Shown: one piece after another, positions 21,330-31,746 of the stretch
How positions within the stretch are numbered: the first letter of the stretch is position 1
Layout of the letters: the number at the start of each line of letters is the position of its first letter
Assembly (NCBI GenBank): GCA_964644075.1
Contig: CAZXUQ010000005.1
Coordinates: forward strand, 29,269 to 93,268
Length of the DNA: 64,000 bases
Origin: JAGOMW01 sp964644075
Lineage (GTDB): Bacteria > Patescibacteriota > Gracilibacteria > BD1-5 > UBA2023
Direction of reading: 5' to 3'
Notes under the pieces: generated by a model
What the model saw: only the letters and a program-made list of their open reading frames with translations
Told to the model about the DNA's origin: nothing
Database searches by the model: none
Translations under genes and position numbers: made by a program

Positions 21330-21395
21330 TTTGTCATTTCGAACGAATACGAAATCTGCTCTGCGCAGGTCCCTCGTTTCACTCGGGATGACAAA
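21330..21395. repeat. MITE-like inverted-repeat element, copy A
   Basis: 66 bp bounded by TTTGTCATTTCGAACGAA and CTCGGGATGACAAA; the ends pair (TTTGTCAT/ATGACAAA) and ATCTGC/GCAGGT extends the stem. It is related to the copies at 35762-36235, which share TGTCATTTCGA and ATGACA. It sits between trxA and dnaJ. Confidence 0.75.
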
Positions 21396-21415
21396 AATTT
21401 TGCCAATACTTTCCC

Positions 21416-22513
21416 ATGAAATACGAATACTACTCCATACTCGAAATCGAGCAGACGGCTACTCCTGATGAGATCAAGCGCGCCTACAAGAAAAAGGCAA
21501 TGGAACTCCACCCTGACCGCCATGGAGGAGACAAGTCGAAAGAAACAGAATTCAAAAAAGTAAACGAGGCATACTCTGTCCTTTCTGATGAGCAAAAAAA
21601 GGCTCACTACGATCGATTTGGCTCGATGGATGGACATGGAAATATGGGAGGTTTTGGAGGATTTCAGTGAGGTTTTGATGTCGATCTCTGAGATATTTTT
21701 TCACAGTTTTTCGGTGGCGGATTCGGGTGAACCAGAGGACAAAAAAGACAAGATATCGGTGATGATATCGAGGTACGTATGAACATTTCTCTCGAGGACG
21801 CGATCCGAGGGAATACACGAAAAATCGAATACAAAAAACGAACTCTCTGCGAGAGCTGTCATGGCCATGGTGGCAAGACGACAAAGTGTGATACCTGTGA
21901 TGGTCGCGGTCAGGTACGCGAAAGAGTGCAGACAGTTTTTGGTATCATGGAACAGGCTCGTGAGTGTAGCACGTGTCATGGTACTGGGGAGAAAATCACT
22001 GAGAAATGTGGTACATGTCATGGCAAGAAATATAACGATAGTGTGGTAAAAAAAGACATCGATATCCCTCGTGGGATCGAAAATGGCATGAGTATAAAGA
22101 TGCGCGGTGAAGGTCACGACGGACGTGATGGAGCCTGAGATCTTTATATCACTTTCGAAGTACCAGACCGAGAGGGCGGACTCGTACGAGATGGATCTGA
22201 TCTCCACTACGAAGTACGACTCTCCCCTGCTGAGGCAACCCTCTGATGTGAGAAAACGATCGAGATACCAATCATCGGAAAAAAGACTCTCACCATCAAG
22301 CATGCAACTCAGTGAGGCGAGACACTCAAATATCGTGGTGAGTGACTCGAACGAATAGATCGTCGTGGCATGATAGGGGATCTCGTCATCCACTATGTGA
22401 TCGATATACCATCGAAGCTCTCTGCTGATGAGAAAAAACTCTACTCTGCACTGCTCGAACTCCAGGGTGGGAAAAAAGCACCAAAAGGCTTTTTCGAAAG
22501 TATTTTCGAGTAA
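21416..22513 (+). CDS. dnaJ: Chaperone protein DnaJ
   Basis: 365 aa. J domain with the HPD motif (MELHPDRHGG), then a short Gly/Phe-rich linker in which many glycines are TGA. The zinc region has four CxxCxGxG-type repeats (CESCHGHG, CDTCDGRG, CSTCHGTG, CGTCHGKK), followed by the C-terminal substrate-binding domains. Stimulates DnaK ATPase; dnaK is about 7 kb away rather than adjacent. No Shine-Dalgarno. Confidence 0.96.
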
Positions 22514-22557
22514 AGAAAATAGCTTGGAATTTCAGCTAAATTTTTTATAATGCTCAT

Positions 22558-22815
22558 ATGTCTACTTCCTACACCGATCTCGTCAATGTTCCTTCATTTG
22601 GAAAAAAACGAGAAAATACCTTCAATCCTGAGCGCGGCGATGTTGCATTTTTTTGTCGTGACTGCTGGAAAGCTGTCGAGGCGATCAAACTCGAACCTCA
22701 GAAGATCGGTAAGCAGGTAAAAGAGTACCTCTACGAATGTCCTCTCTGTCATGGCAAACGTATAGCAATAGGAACAGTCGAGGGACTCAAGGAACACTAC
22801 GATCGAAAGAAATAA
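22558..22815 (+). CDS. Small zinc-ribbon protein (85 aa)
   Basis: Two CxxC pairs (FCRDCWKAVE and YECPLCHGKR) form a zinc ribbon. The rest is charged. The CxxC/CxxC layout resembles small RNA-polymerase- or ribosome-associated zinc ribbons, but the family is not identified. TATAAT ends 6 nt before the ATG, a textbook leaderless arrangement. No TGA codon. Confidence 0.75.
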   Translation: MSTSYTDLVNVPSFGKKRENTFNPERGDVAFFCRDCWKAVEAIKLEPQKIGKQVKEYLYECPLCHGKRIAIGTVEGLKEHYDRKK

Positions 22816-22888
22816 AATATTTTTTATCCATAGTACTGGTACCCTGAGTACAAAAGAAAGAGATTGTTTTGAGAAATATATTATTTTG

Positions 22889-22901
22889 TATACATTGTAT
22901 G
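22889..22901. promoter_or_regulatory. Probable LexA operator, copy 1
   Basis: TATACATTGTATG, a one-base variant of the 13-bp palindrome TATACATTGTATA, about 90 nt upstream of lexA. It lies within a longer shared string TTTTGTATACATTGTAT. Confidence 0.7.
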
Positions 22902-22932
22902 TGTCGAGAGTTTTTTATTTGCATTCAAAACG

Positions 22933-22944
22933 TATACATATATA
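22933..22944. promoter_or_regulatory. Possible degenerate LexA operator
   Basis: TATACATATATA keeps the left half of the palindrome. It lies between the two better copies. Confidence 0.35.
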
Positions 22945-22952
22945 CTCTTTTG

Positions 22953-22965
22953 TATACATTGTATA
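22953..22965. promoter_or_regulatory. Probable LexA operator, copy 2
   Basis: TATACATTGTATA, a perfect 13-bp palindrome 24 nt before the lexA start. It is preceded by the same TTTTG as copy 1, so binding here would block the promoter. Confidence 0.75.
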
Positions 22966-22989
22966 TTTTTAATTCTTTCATTTTTCTTT

Positions 22990-23616
22990 ATGGAAAAACT
23001 TACCACTCGAGAACAGCTTCTCTTCCAGATGATAAGTGACTACATTCGCGAAGGTGAAAAAATCACGATCAGAGCACTCCAGTCTGCACTCTGATATGCT
23101 TCACCTCGGTCTATATCCGTACTCCTTGATCAGATCATCGAGAAATGATGGCTCTACCGAGACTCTCAGGACAAACTCCGCATTTCTCCTCAGTATACGA
23201 GTGATAGCTACGAGGTACGTGGCATACCTCTCATCGGTGCTATTGCTTGTGGTATGCCGATATTTGCCGAGGAAAATATCGAAACCAAGATCCCCATATC
23301 AACCAAGCTCCTCTCTCCGAGTGATGAGTACTTCTTTCTGAGGGCTGAGTGAGACTCTATGAATATGAAGGGTATAGAAAACGGTGATCTCGTCCTCATA
23401 AAAAAAACCAGTATTCCAGAGGATGGAAAAATCGTCGTCGCCCTCATCAATGATGAAGCCACTCTCAAAGAATATAAGCATATGGGCGATGTAGTCTACC
23501 TCATACCTCACTCGAGAAATCCTATTCATAAGCCTATCATCCTCGATGAATCGGATGGAAACATTCTCATCCAAGGAATATTCATCCGAGCATTTCCAGG
23601 AAACTTATTTTCATAA
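22990..23616 (+). CDS. lexA: LexA repressor
   Basis: 208 aa. The N-terminal winged-helix DNA-binding domain (residues 1-70; ITIRALQSALGYASPRSISV) is followed by an S24 self-cleaving domain: cleavage site ACGMP (86-90), catalytic Ser122 in EGDSMN and Lys160 in ATLKEY. RecA filaments trigger self-cleavage and release SOS genes. The Gly before Asp-Ser of the active site is encoded by TGA. Two palindromes upstream suggest autoregulation. recA follows on the same strand after a 39-aa ORF. Confidence 0.94.
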
Positions 23617-23644
23617 AATTATTTTCCCTTTCACTTTTCTTTCT

Positions 23645-23764
23645 ATGATCACTCTCATTGCACCATCCATGAAATACCCTACACACCTCGTAAGACAACA
23701 TCAGAGGAGTCGGAGAAATAAACTCTCTCTTCTCGGTCGTATCTCTCGTTATTTCGCATTTTAA
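23645..23764 (+). CDS. Possible small basic peptide between lexA and recA (39 aa)
   Basis: MITLIAPSMKYPTHLVRQHQ and so on; strongly basic (RSRRNK) and ending RYFAF before TAA. The start context TTTCTTTCTATG is like that of the real genes here. The only support is position and start context; it may be untranslated leader of recA. Confidence 0.35.
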   Translation: MITLIAPSMKYPTHLVRQHQRSRRNKLSLLGRISRYFAF

Positions 23765-23788
23765 TCACTATTTACCTACTCTTCCTCT

Positions 23789-24832
23789 ATGAATGATAAC
23801 CGCAAAGCAGCCCTCGACTCAGCCCTCTCCATGATCGAGAAACAGTTCGGACAGTGATCTGTCATGAAACTCGGAGAAAAAACACACATGAAAGTCGAAA
23901 CTTCATGATCAGGATCGATCGCTCTCGATGATGCTCTCGGTGGCGGATATGCCAAGGGGCGTATCATCGAGATCTACGGGCCTGAGTCATCAGGAAAGAC
24001 GACACTTACTCTTCATGCGATCGCAGAGGTGCAAAAAGCAGGCGGGACGGCAGCCTTTGTCGATGCTGAGCATGCACTCGATCCAGAGTATGCACGCAAG
24101 ATCGGGGTCGATATTGATAACCTCATCGTCTCGCAGCCAGACTATGGAGAGCAGGCTCTCGAGATTGTCGATGCACTTGTACGATCAGGTGCTGTCGATC
24201 TCATCGTCGTAGACTCTGTCGCAGCTCTCACGCCCAAGGCTGAAATCGAAGGAAATATGGGAGACTCCTTTATGGGACTCCAGGCCCGTCTCATGAGTCA
24301 GGCACTCCGCAAAGTCACCTGAGTAATCAATAAATCAAATGCTACCGTCATCTTCATCAACCAAATCCGTATGAAGATCGGAGTCATGTTCGGAAATCCT
24401 GAGACGACAACAGGTGGAAATGCACTCAAATTCTATGCATCACAGCGCCTCGAGATCCGCCGTAAGGAAAAACTCGAAAGCGGAACCTGAGATGAAAAAG
24501 AAGCATTTGGAAACCGCGTAAAGGTAAAAGTCGTGAAAAACAAGATTGCTCCCCCATTTCGTGAAGTCGAGATTGATGTCCTCTTTAACGAAGGTATCTC
24601 TCGGGCAGGAGAAGTACTCGATCTCGGAGTGGATCGTGGTGTGATCAAAAAATCATGAGCGTTTTACTCCTACGGTGAGACCAAGCTCGGTCAAGGCCGA
24701 GACAATGCTCGCGATGCACTCAAGGAAAATGATAAGCTCCTCAAAGAACTCGAAAAAGAAGTCCGAAAAGGCAAATGAGCACCTGCACAAGTAGCCAAAA
24801 AATCTCAGAAAGACGAGGAAATCGACGAATAA
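23789..24832 (+). CDS. recA: Recombinase RecA
   Basis: 347 aa. Walker A GPESSGKTTL starts at residue 64; Walker B LIVVDSVAALTP; LMSQALRKVTGVI; INQIRMKIGVMFG with the L2 loop TTTGGNALKFYASQRLEIR. The acidic C terminus ends KDEEIDE. Catalyses strand exchange and activates LexA cleavage. Seven TGA codons lie at glycines, including SGSGSIALD. Start by family length. Confidence 0.97.
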
Positions 24833-24881
24833 ATTTGCGCGAAATAAAATCTATGCTATAATTATGGTGTAGATTTTATTT

Positions 24882-25154
24882 ATGTGATCGACTGAAAGTA
24901 CATCTATAGCACAAGTCCCTGCAGATGATGCAGTATTTTCTGTGGAAACTCGAGAGCAGGCACTATCAGTGCTTGAGAAACATCATGGATGACTCGCAGC
25001 TACCACAGTTGCTCCTGTGCGCAATGTCATAGACTGGGTCCTTGGCAAACAAATGAACGCGCAAGTGGCTGCAAACATTATAGAAGCACATAATCGCTTT
25101 AACCAAGTTGCAAATGACGCAACATATGGAAGCGAAAAAAAGAAGGCAGCGTAA
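24882..25154 (+). CDS. Hypothetical protein (90 aa)
   Basis: Second codon is TGA: MGSTESTSIAQVPADDAVFS and onwards. Ala/Val-rich helical protein ending GSEKKKAA; a further TGA in KHHGGLAA. Under the standard code it would be missed entirely. No family recognised. Ends just before a terminator. Confidence 0.65.
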
Positions 25155-25175
25155 TATCCCTCTTGAAAAAACAGT

Positions 25176-25203
25176 AAATCTCCCCATAATCAGGGGAGAT
25201 TTT
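25176..25203 (+). terminator. Terminator directly before an ATG
   Basis: AAATCTCCCC pairs with GGGGAGATTT around ATAATCA. The next ATG (25204) follows TTTT at once. Confidence 0.85.
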
Positions 25204-25902
25204 ATGATCAAAACAAGCTTTACTCTCATCTCTAAGGAACTCCTTACTCACGATGTCTATGAACTCATCTACTCATGTCCAGAGATGAACTGAGAACCAC
25301 CGACACCAGGACAATATGTGATGTTCCAGCTGGCTCCTGGACTCTCACGTGCCTACTCGATTTCTCAGTTTGGGATAGATACTTTCTCTCTCGTTATCAA
25401 ACGTATCGAAGGAGGACGTGGTAGTCCTATCATCTGTGACGCACCGGTGGGAACTGTGTTCAGTGGTATGCTTCCGCTCTGACACTTCACACTCAGAGAC
25501 ACCCCTCTCTCGAAGTGTTTTATCGGCACAGGGACAGGGTTTGCTCCACTTTTCTGCCAGATGCTCACAGCGAGTCAGTGAACATCCAAACCAGAAAAAG
25601 TGGCTTTTATTTTTTGAGTACGCAACTTTACCGACAGTTTCTATGAGGATGAAATCAAGAAAATCGGAGCGAGATTCTCAGATTTCGAACATATTCAATA
25701 CTTTTCTAAAGAAATAGACTTCACTCTATGAAATACCAGTCAGTGAAGGACTGGATATGTCACTGACTGGATCAGTGAAATGAGTATAAGAGACTACGAA
25801 GAGTTCTATATCTGTGGATCTCCAGAGATGGTGAAGGATGCTCGTGCAAAACTCGAGTCTCTCGGGATGAGGAAGGAGCAGATATTTTGGGAGCAGTATT
25901 AG
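25204..25902 (+). CDS. Ferredoxin-NADP reductase superfamily oxidoreductase
   Basis: 232 aa. FAD-binding RAYSIS (RxYS) after PGQYVMFQLAPG, the NAD(P)-binding GTGTGFAPLF and the C-terminal YICGSPEMVKDA are all standard for the FNR/PyrK-like family. No Fe-S cluster cysteines are seen, so it is a flavin reductase unit; its electron partner is unknown. Five TGA-Gly codons. The ATG sits on the T-run of the preceding terminator. The TAG overlaps the stop of the next minus-strand gene. Confidence 0.87.
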
Positions 25903-26810
25903 TGAACATCACGTCACTCTTCAAGGATACCCCTCCGGAGAGTGTGTTCAAAAAAATTTCCGTTAAAAAAGAAATATGGTATGTATGACTCTGGATCTAT
26001 CAGATCTTTAAGATCAGTAATAAGTGAGCTGATTTTCTCACGCTCGAGTGCACCAATAGTATCCAAATGAGGCATTATATATTCATTCCAAAGACTAGTC
26101 AAGTAGAAATGAAATGCTGCACTATCCTCTTGGAATGCCTCTACATAGTCTAGAGCTTCATCATAAGATAAATTATCATCTTCCATAGCTGAACGAATAT
26201 GTGCATCAAAATCGCCTTGTTTTCATCATACATACCCGTTCTCTTCGACCATAGAGTCAATAATATCCTGAGGTATAGTATCCCACCGTTCTTTTAAATG
26301 GAGTAAGAGAGCCTCCAATCATCCTTCCACTTGGGAAACCCCAACACATGATCGCAGGTAAGCGTATACTCATGCGTAAGAACGTTTTGCATACCCCATA
26401 AGATACTTGAGAAAAAGAGCAAACATCTCTGGTTCATCTATCTTTAAAAGAGATGCTTTTCACTCGGAAAAAGCTATAAAATAATCAAAAAGTCCTTCTT
26501 TCTCAAGTATTAATTCTGTAGTCCTTAAGTTTGCAAACTCTGGATCAACACCGAATACTAAAGAATAGGAATCACTTAATTCTTTATAAATATAAGCAAG
26601 CTCTATTTCAGCATGTTTTTTCTGCTCTTTTTTACCAGAAATGTCATTCACTAACTTCGAAACCCTTCTTTCAAATAATTTTACAAAATCTTCATTCTCA
26701 AATAATTTTTTTCGAACAATAGAACTCCATCTCTTGCGCAGTGCATTTATATAAACTAATGGGTCTTCTCAAACTTCAGGAAGTACTTCATCAAAAGATT
26801 GTATATTCAT
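25899..26810 (-). CDS. AT-rich hypothetical protein (303 aa)
   Basis: MNIQSFDEVLPEVGEDPLVY and onwards; acidic, mostly helical, no membrane segment. Seven TGA-Gly codons join what would otherwise be fragments. Codons are A/T-ended, unlike the reductase it overlaps at the stop. No family recognised; it may be cargo of an acquired segment (25.9-29.7 kb). Confidence 0.7.
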
Positions 26811-26857
26811 ATATATATTACATAATATACATTATAATACAATTGCAAATTTATTTT

Positions 26858-27148
26858 CTAATACTTTTGTCCAGGAAATGTTTCTCCTCGATCAAAACCT
26901 CATTGTTCTGCGCTTTCATCGAAGTTATTCATCACATCCTGTGTCCAGCGAGACAGAGCATAGAGGTTGTCATTGAGACTCATATTGCGCCAGTCGATGA
27001 TGAAGTCATCATCAGAGTTGTCCTCATCAGATCCACCGATATAGTACGCCATCATGACAGAGTACCCCTGCTCTTCAGCGATTTGGTTGATACGTTTGAT
27101 GTATTCTTGGACCTTATCAGTGAAGTCCTCACGAGACATTTGAGCCAT
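26858..27148 (-). CDS. Acidic hypothetical protein (96 aa)
   Basis: MAQMSREDFTDKVQEYIKRI and onwards, with an acidic centre (GGSDEDNSDDDFIIDW) and a TGA-Gly near the end (AEQGGFDRGETFPGQKY). No membrane segment, no family recognised. Confidence 0.65.
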
Positions 27149-27206
27149 AAAAAATGCTTATACGATATGAGGGAAAGTATAAGCAAAAGTGGGGATTTTC
27201 CAAATA

Positions 27207-27656
27207 TTATACAAGTTCTTGAGTTTTTAGTGCGGAAGGTATCATAAATGAAACTGGGGATGTCTCATCTTGTTTATATACAAGGTATGTTTGTCTTGGT
27301 TCGGATATATCAACCTCATATGGTCAAATTAATTGCCCTTGAGTTTCAGAGTATCGATAAAACCTAATCTTACCTTCTGCATTTCTTAGTACTGTATATT
27401 TTCTTTTTCATAGCGGGGTTTCACTCGAAAGATGTGCTATAAACTGGTCTCATTCACGTAAGTCGCGAAGATCTACAAAATTTTCACTTCATATAGAGTC
27501 GCTTGGCCCGTCTACAAGTCCCTGAACTACAAATGAAAGGTCAGTTTTCCCCTTAGATCTTAGCCTTTGCATGAGTCATGCTCTACCTCATAGAGTTTGT
27601 GGAGGAGTTTCTGCAGGACTTTCGCTACGCGGTATGAAGTTGTTTCCAGTATTCAT
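27207..27656 (-). CDS. Hypothetical protein (149 aa)
   Basis: MNTGNNFIPRSESPAETPPQ, then beta-rich sequence (FRYSETQ-like strands) ending ALKTQELV. Six TGA-Gly codons. Neighbours on both sides are also unassigned minus-strand genes. No family recognised. Confidence 0.65.
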
Positions 27657-27700
27657 GAGTATATTATCTCATATTTTTATATATTTTGCAAATTTCTACT

Positions 27701-28261
27701 TTATTTTGGGTAACGAAAGTTTCATATGATTATCTCTCGATTATAACGCGCCAATACTTCGGAATGTGGAAGGAGAGAAGGTTGAGAAATCGGTCGCATT
27801 CATATGCTTCTCGCGTACTGTTCTTGCTCTGTGGTGTCGAGAATGTCCCCCACATCCAGAGAATAATGTGTCTGACACCAAAGATCAATATGTTTATTTG
27901 ACTCAGGATTAAGCAGAGCGTAGAGGAGATTGTGTGTCATACCGATAACAAACGGTACTCATCCTGACTTCGGAAATTCGATAGTGCGACCATCCGGGAG
28001 GATCATGAGGTGACGTATTTCTTCAAACCCCTCACATCCAGATTGTGACCTCTCTATAGAGAGAAAAATGCCCTCCGAAGGTGTTTGGTCTATTTGATGT
28101 ACGACTAAAATTTTATTGTGTCATCACTCCTCTGGATATTGATATTCTAGATAAAATGGTTGTCTCCCTATTTGTTCTAGATTGATCGGATGGAGACGTG
28201 GTATATTTGGGACCGTGTTTTGTTCGTCGAGGAAAAAAGCATTTCGTAACATATCTTGCAT
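27701..28261 (-). CDS. Hypothetical protein (186 aa)
   Basis: MQDMLRNAFFLDEQNTVPNI and onwards, ending IIIGNFRYPK. Tandem TGA-TGA in PEEGGHNK and three more TGA-Gly. The start follows the string CTATAAATTCCTACAGTATAT. No family recognised. Confidence 0.65.
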
Positions 28262-28323
28262 ATATACTGTAGGAATTTATAGTATATATATTTACGAGAA
28301 ATGTCGAGAAAAAATATAACTAT

Positions 28324-28812
28324 TTATCGCGTGACTCCTGTATATCCTACTTTTTTCCACACCATCACCTTCCCATCTCGTGTCGTGATCGTGAGAAACT
28401 CTGCTCCTACCATAAATCTTGCTCGAGAGAACTGCATGGCGTTTTCGAGCTTCATGATGTTCCCTTCGCAGTACATCATCGTAGAAAAAGCATTTCTGAA
28501 AATCAGCCGATCCTGAAAGACTCCGTAGCCACCATTTATCGTATTGCATACTTTCGCATGAAAACGATTTTTCTCGAATGTGAGGGTTGCTCCCGTGATA
28601 GATACACCATCGAGGCTCACACTCTCCCATGTTCCATCGCGGAGTGCGGCTCGTGGGGTCATCTTCGAAGCAGTGGGAACTGCTGTCATATACATGCAGT
28701 CCTCTCGGAACGATCCATCTGGGAGAGTACAGGCATCGCTACTTCCCTCCTGGAATATCGCAAAAGCTGGAGTGATGATGAGAAATGAAAGAACAGTAAG
28801 AAGAATACGCAT
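28324..28812 (-). CDS. META-domain secreted protein (HslJ-like)
   Basis: 162 aa with signal peptide MRILLTVLSFLIITPAFA. The META domain follows: GTWESVSLDGVSITGATLTF, a central region with two Cys (KVCNTINGGYG, MMYCEGN) and the closing LTITTRDGKVMVWKKV. HslJ-type proteins are surface or periplasmic and linked to stress or antibiotic resistance. No TGA codons; codon use returns to the GC-ended type, unlike the flanking AT-rich genes. Confidence 0.8.
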   Translation of the reverse strand: MRILLTVLSFLIITPAFAIFQEGSSDACTLPDGSFREDCMYMTAVPTASKMTPRAALRDGTWESVSLDGVSITGATLTFEKNRFHAKVCNTINGGYGVFQDRLIFRNAFSTMMYCEGNIMKLENAMQFSRARFMVGAEFLTITTRDGKVMVWKKVGYTGVTR

Positions 28813-28903
28813 AAAAGAATAGTAATAAAATAAAGCGTCTCAGCATATAGTAAGACGAAGAAAGAGAAAAAAGGTGACGAAAATTCAAACAAAACAAAGA
28901 GAT

Positions 28904-29740
28904 TTATTCTATAGCTTTATCAATATATCTCATCAACAATCCCGCCTGATATATTAGAAATTCTGCATCATATTCATCCAAATCTCCATCATTATGCTTA
29001 GTATGATCATTAAAGTAATCATCTAGATAACTGAATGTTTGTCATATTATATTTTTTGTCTGCGAAGGGACCTTGGCTCATTTTAAGAATTTACTCAACT
29101 CCGTAAGGTTTTCTTTCAGTCACTTTTTATTAACTAATTTTGCTCTTAAAAATTCTTCCAAAGTTCTTCTAATACTCTCTCCTACTTTTATCCAATTTTT
29201 TTTAAGATGAAAGCTTAGTGCAGCTTGAAAGTGCTCATTAGAAGGTCATGATAAGAAACTTAAAGCATTATTTACAAGTTCTTCATCAAGTAATTCTTCT
29301 CATTTTCGAAATAAAATTACCTCATCGTCACTATAAGAAGCACTCACTTCTAATCCAGATAATTCCATTGCTTCATAAAGTTTATAAAAATAGTACTCTC
29401 TTACATTGGCTTTAGAGATTTCTCCTCAGTCTTTACGGGTTAAACCTAACGTCTTAATATCTAATGAAAAAAAGAGTTCTAAAAAAGCATATAGCTCTAG
29501 TTCGTTAGAAATATCCTCAAAGTGGGCATTTAAATGAGTTTCGCTATATTTGATTCACAAATACTGGCATAGTTGCATTGCACTATCATATTCTAACAAA
29601 TCAAGTAGATAATATGTTCCGGAAAAAATATTTCTAATCCTTGTTTTCAAAGATTCTATTCACAAACTATTTCATATAGATGTATTGTTTGATAAATTCC
29701 ATCTCTGATTAAATTTCTTCATTTTTTCTTTCAGATCCAT
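28904..29740 (-). CDS. AT-rich helical protein, possible HEPN-like C terminus (278 aa)
   Basis: MDLKEKMKKFNQRWNLSNNT and onwards; all-helical. The C-terminal part (VGESIRRTLEEFLRAKL, then TFSYLDDYFNDHTKHNDGD and FLIYQAGLLMRYIDKA) resembles HEPN-type nuclease domains of abortive-infection proteins, which pair an Arg helix with a polar/His motif. The canonical RxxxxH is not clearly present. Eight TGA-Gly codons, A/T-ended codon use. A defence role is a guess. Confidence 0.5.
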
Positions 29741-29754
29741 AAGAACAAATAAAT

Positions 29755-29785
29755 TAAAAAAATCCCCACCTAAATAGATGGGGAT
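29755..29785 (-). terminator. Terminator of dnaK
   Basis: On the minus strand ATCCCCA pairs with TGGGGAT, followed by TTTTTTAATTT, six nt after the dnaK stop. Confidence 0.85.
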
Positions 29786-29790
29786 AACTT

Positions 29791-31668
29791 TTACTTCTCC
29801 TCTACCTCCGCCTCGACACTTCCATCTTCATTTTTCTTCTCTTCAGCCTTTGCGGGATCTCAGGCATGCGAGTAGATCGCCTGGCCGATTTTCATCATGA
29901 CATCAGAGAGAGGCTTCGTAGCTCACTCGAGGGCATCTTTATCTGCATTCGCATCAGCGAGGACTTTTTTGAGATCTTCGAGTTTTGCTTTCGCCTCTTC
30001 TCCATCTTTCTCCTCATATTTTCCTTTATTGTCTTCGAGGGTTTTCTCTGACTGATAGACGAGAGAGTCTGCGTGGTTGCGAGCCTCGATCGATTCTTTT
30101 TTCTTTTTGTCAGCTTCGCGGTTGGCTTCTGCTTCCTTGACGAGCTTATCGACCTCATCATCGCTCATACCAGTCGAACCTTGGACGGTGATTTTTTGCT
30201 CTTTTCATGTTCACTTATCTTTCGCCGTGACGTGGAGAACTCCTGAGGCATCGATATCGAGTGTGACCTCGATCTGTGGGATACCACGTGGAGCTGAGGC
30301 GATACCAGAGAGGATAAATCGTCCGAGAGATTTGTTGTCCCCTGCCATCTCACGCTCACCCTGGAGGATATGGATCTCGACAGAGTCCTGGTTATCTGCA
30401 GCGGTCGAGTAGACCTGAGATTTGGATGTCGGGATCGTCGTATTGCGCTCGATCATGCGAGTCATCACACCTCCAAGTGTCTCGATACCGAGAGAAAGCG
30501 GAGTCACATCGAGGAGGAGGACATCCTTCACATCACCCTGGATGATACCAGCCTGGACTGCAGCACCGAGAGCAACTGCCTCGTCTGGGTGGACTGACTC
30601 GTTCGGTTTTTTCCCGAAGAATTGTTCTACTTTTGCCTTGATCATCGGAACGCGAGTTGATCCTCCGACGAGGATGACTTCGTGGATCTGATTTGCCTGG
30701 AGGCCTGCATCCTTCATCACCTTGCGACATGGCTCCATAGAGCGCTCGACGAGGTCTGCGATGAGCTCTTCGAACTTCGCACGTGTGAGGGTCATATTGA
30801 GGTTACTTGGCACTCCGTCATTCATCGCGATAAATGGCTCATTGATCTCAGTAGAAGTCGCTGAAGAAAGTTCGATCTTTGCTTTTTCTGATGCTGATCG
30901 GACACGCTGGACAGCCATAGCGTCTTTTCGGAGGTCGATACCTGTGTCCTTCTGAAACTCAGCCATGACATACTCGAAAATCTTCTGATCGAAGTCATCA
31001 CCACCGAGGTGTGTATCACCATTGGTCGCGAGTACCTCGAATGTTCCCTCTGCTCCGATCTCGAGGATGGAAATATCGAATGTTCCTCCACCAAAATCAT
31101 AGACGGCAATCTTCTGATCTTTATTTTTATCTGCACCATAGGCAAGTGCCGCAGCAGTCGGCTCATTCACGATACGCTTCACATCGAGTCAGGCGATTTT
31201 TCCAGCATTGATGGTCGCTTGTCGCTCAGAGTCATTGAAGTACGCTGGCACAGTGATGACCGCTTCTGTGACTTTTTGTCCGAGGTATTTCTCGGCATCA
31301 GCCTTGAGCTTCTCGAGGACTTTTGCCGAGATCTCCTCTGGGCGGACTGGCTTCCCATCCCACTCGATCATCGCGCCACCATCTGGTCCTTCTGTGACTT
31401 TGAATGGCACATTTTTTATCTCAGCCTGGACTTCAGAGAACTTCCGTCCGATAAATCGCTTTGCACTATAGATCGTCTTGGTAGGATTGGTGACGGCCTG
31501 ACGACGTGCTGGCATACCGACGATCGTCTCACCATCTTTTTTGAACGCGACGACCGATGGAGTTGTATTTCCCCCTTCTGTGTTGGGGATGACTTTCGCT
31601 TGTCCACCTTCCATGAAGGCGACACAGGAGTTCGTTGTACCGAGATCGATACCGATGATTTTTCACAT
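29791..31668 (-). CDS. dnaK: Chaperone protein DnaK (Hsp70)
   Basis: 625 aa. It begins M-Gly(TGA)-KIIGIDLGTT, so the second codon is TGA. The ATPase domain shows VYDFGGGTFDISIL, VILVGGSTRVPMI and VNEPTAAALAYG; the substrate-binding domain follows DVTPLSLGIETLGG. The C-terminal lid ends EAEVEEK rather than EEVD-like. ATP-driven refolding with DnaJ. No grpE or hrcA beside it. A perfect-spacing CIRCE operator lies 79 nt upstream. Confidence 0.97.
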
Positions 31669-31746
31669 AGAGAAATAATTTAAAGAATAATCTCCAAAAT
31701 GGATTGAAGCCATGATAGCAGATTTTTTCTCCAAGTCAAAATTTTT

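Noticed and set aside
24841..24881. Possible riboswitch between recA and the 90-aa gene
   Set aside because: Only a short AT-rich stretch with a TATAAT box; no conserved structure seen.
31009..31683. 224-aa plus-strand ORF opposite dnaK
   Set aside because: Antisense shadow of the highly conserved dnaK frame.
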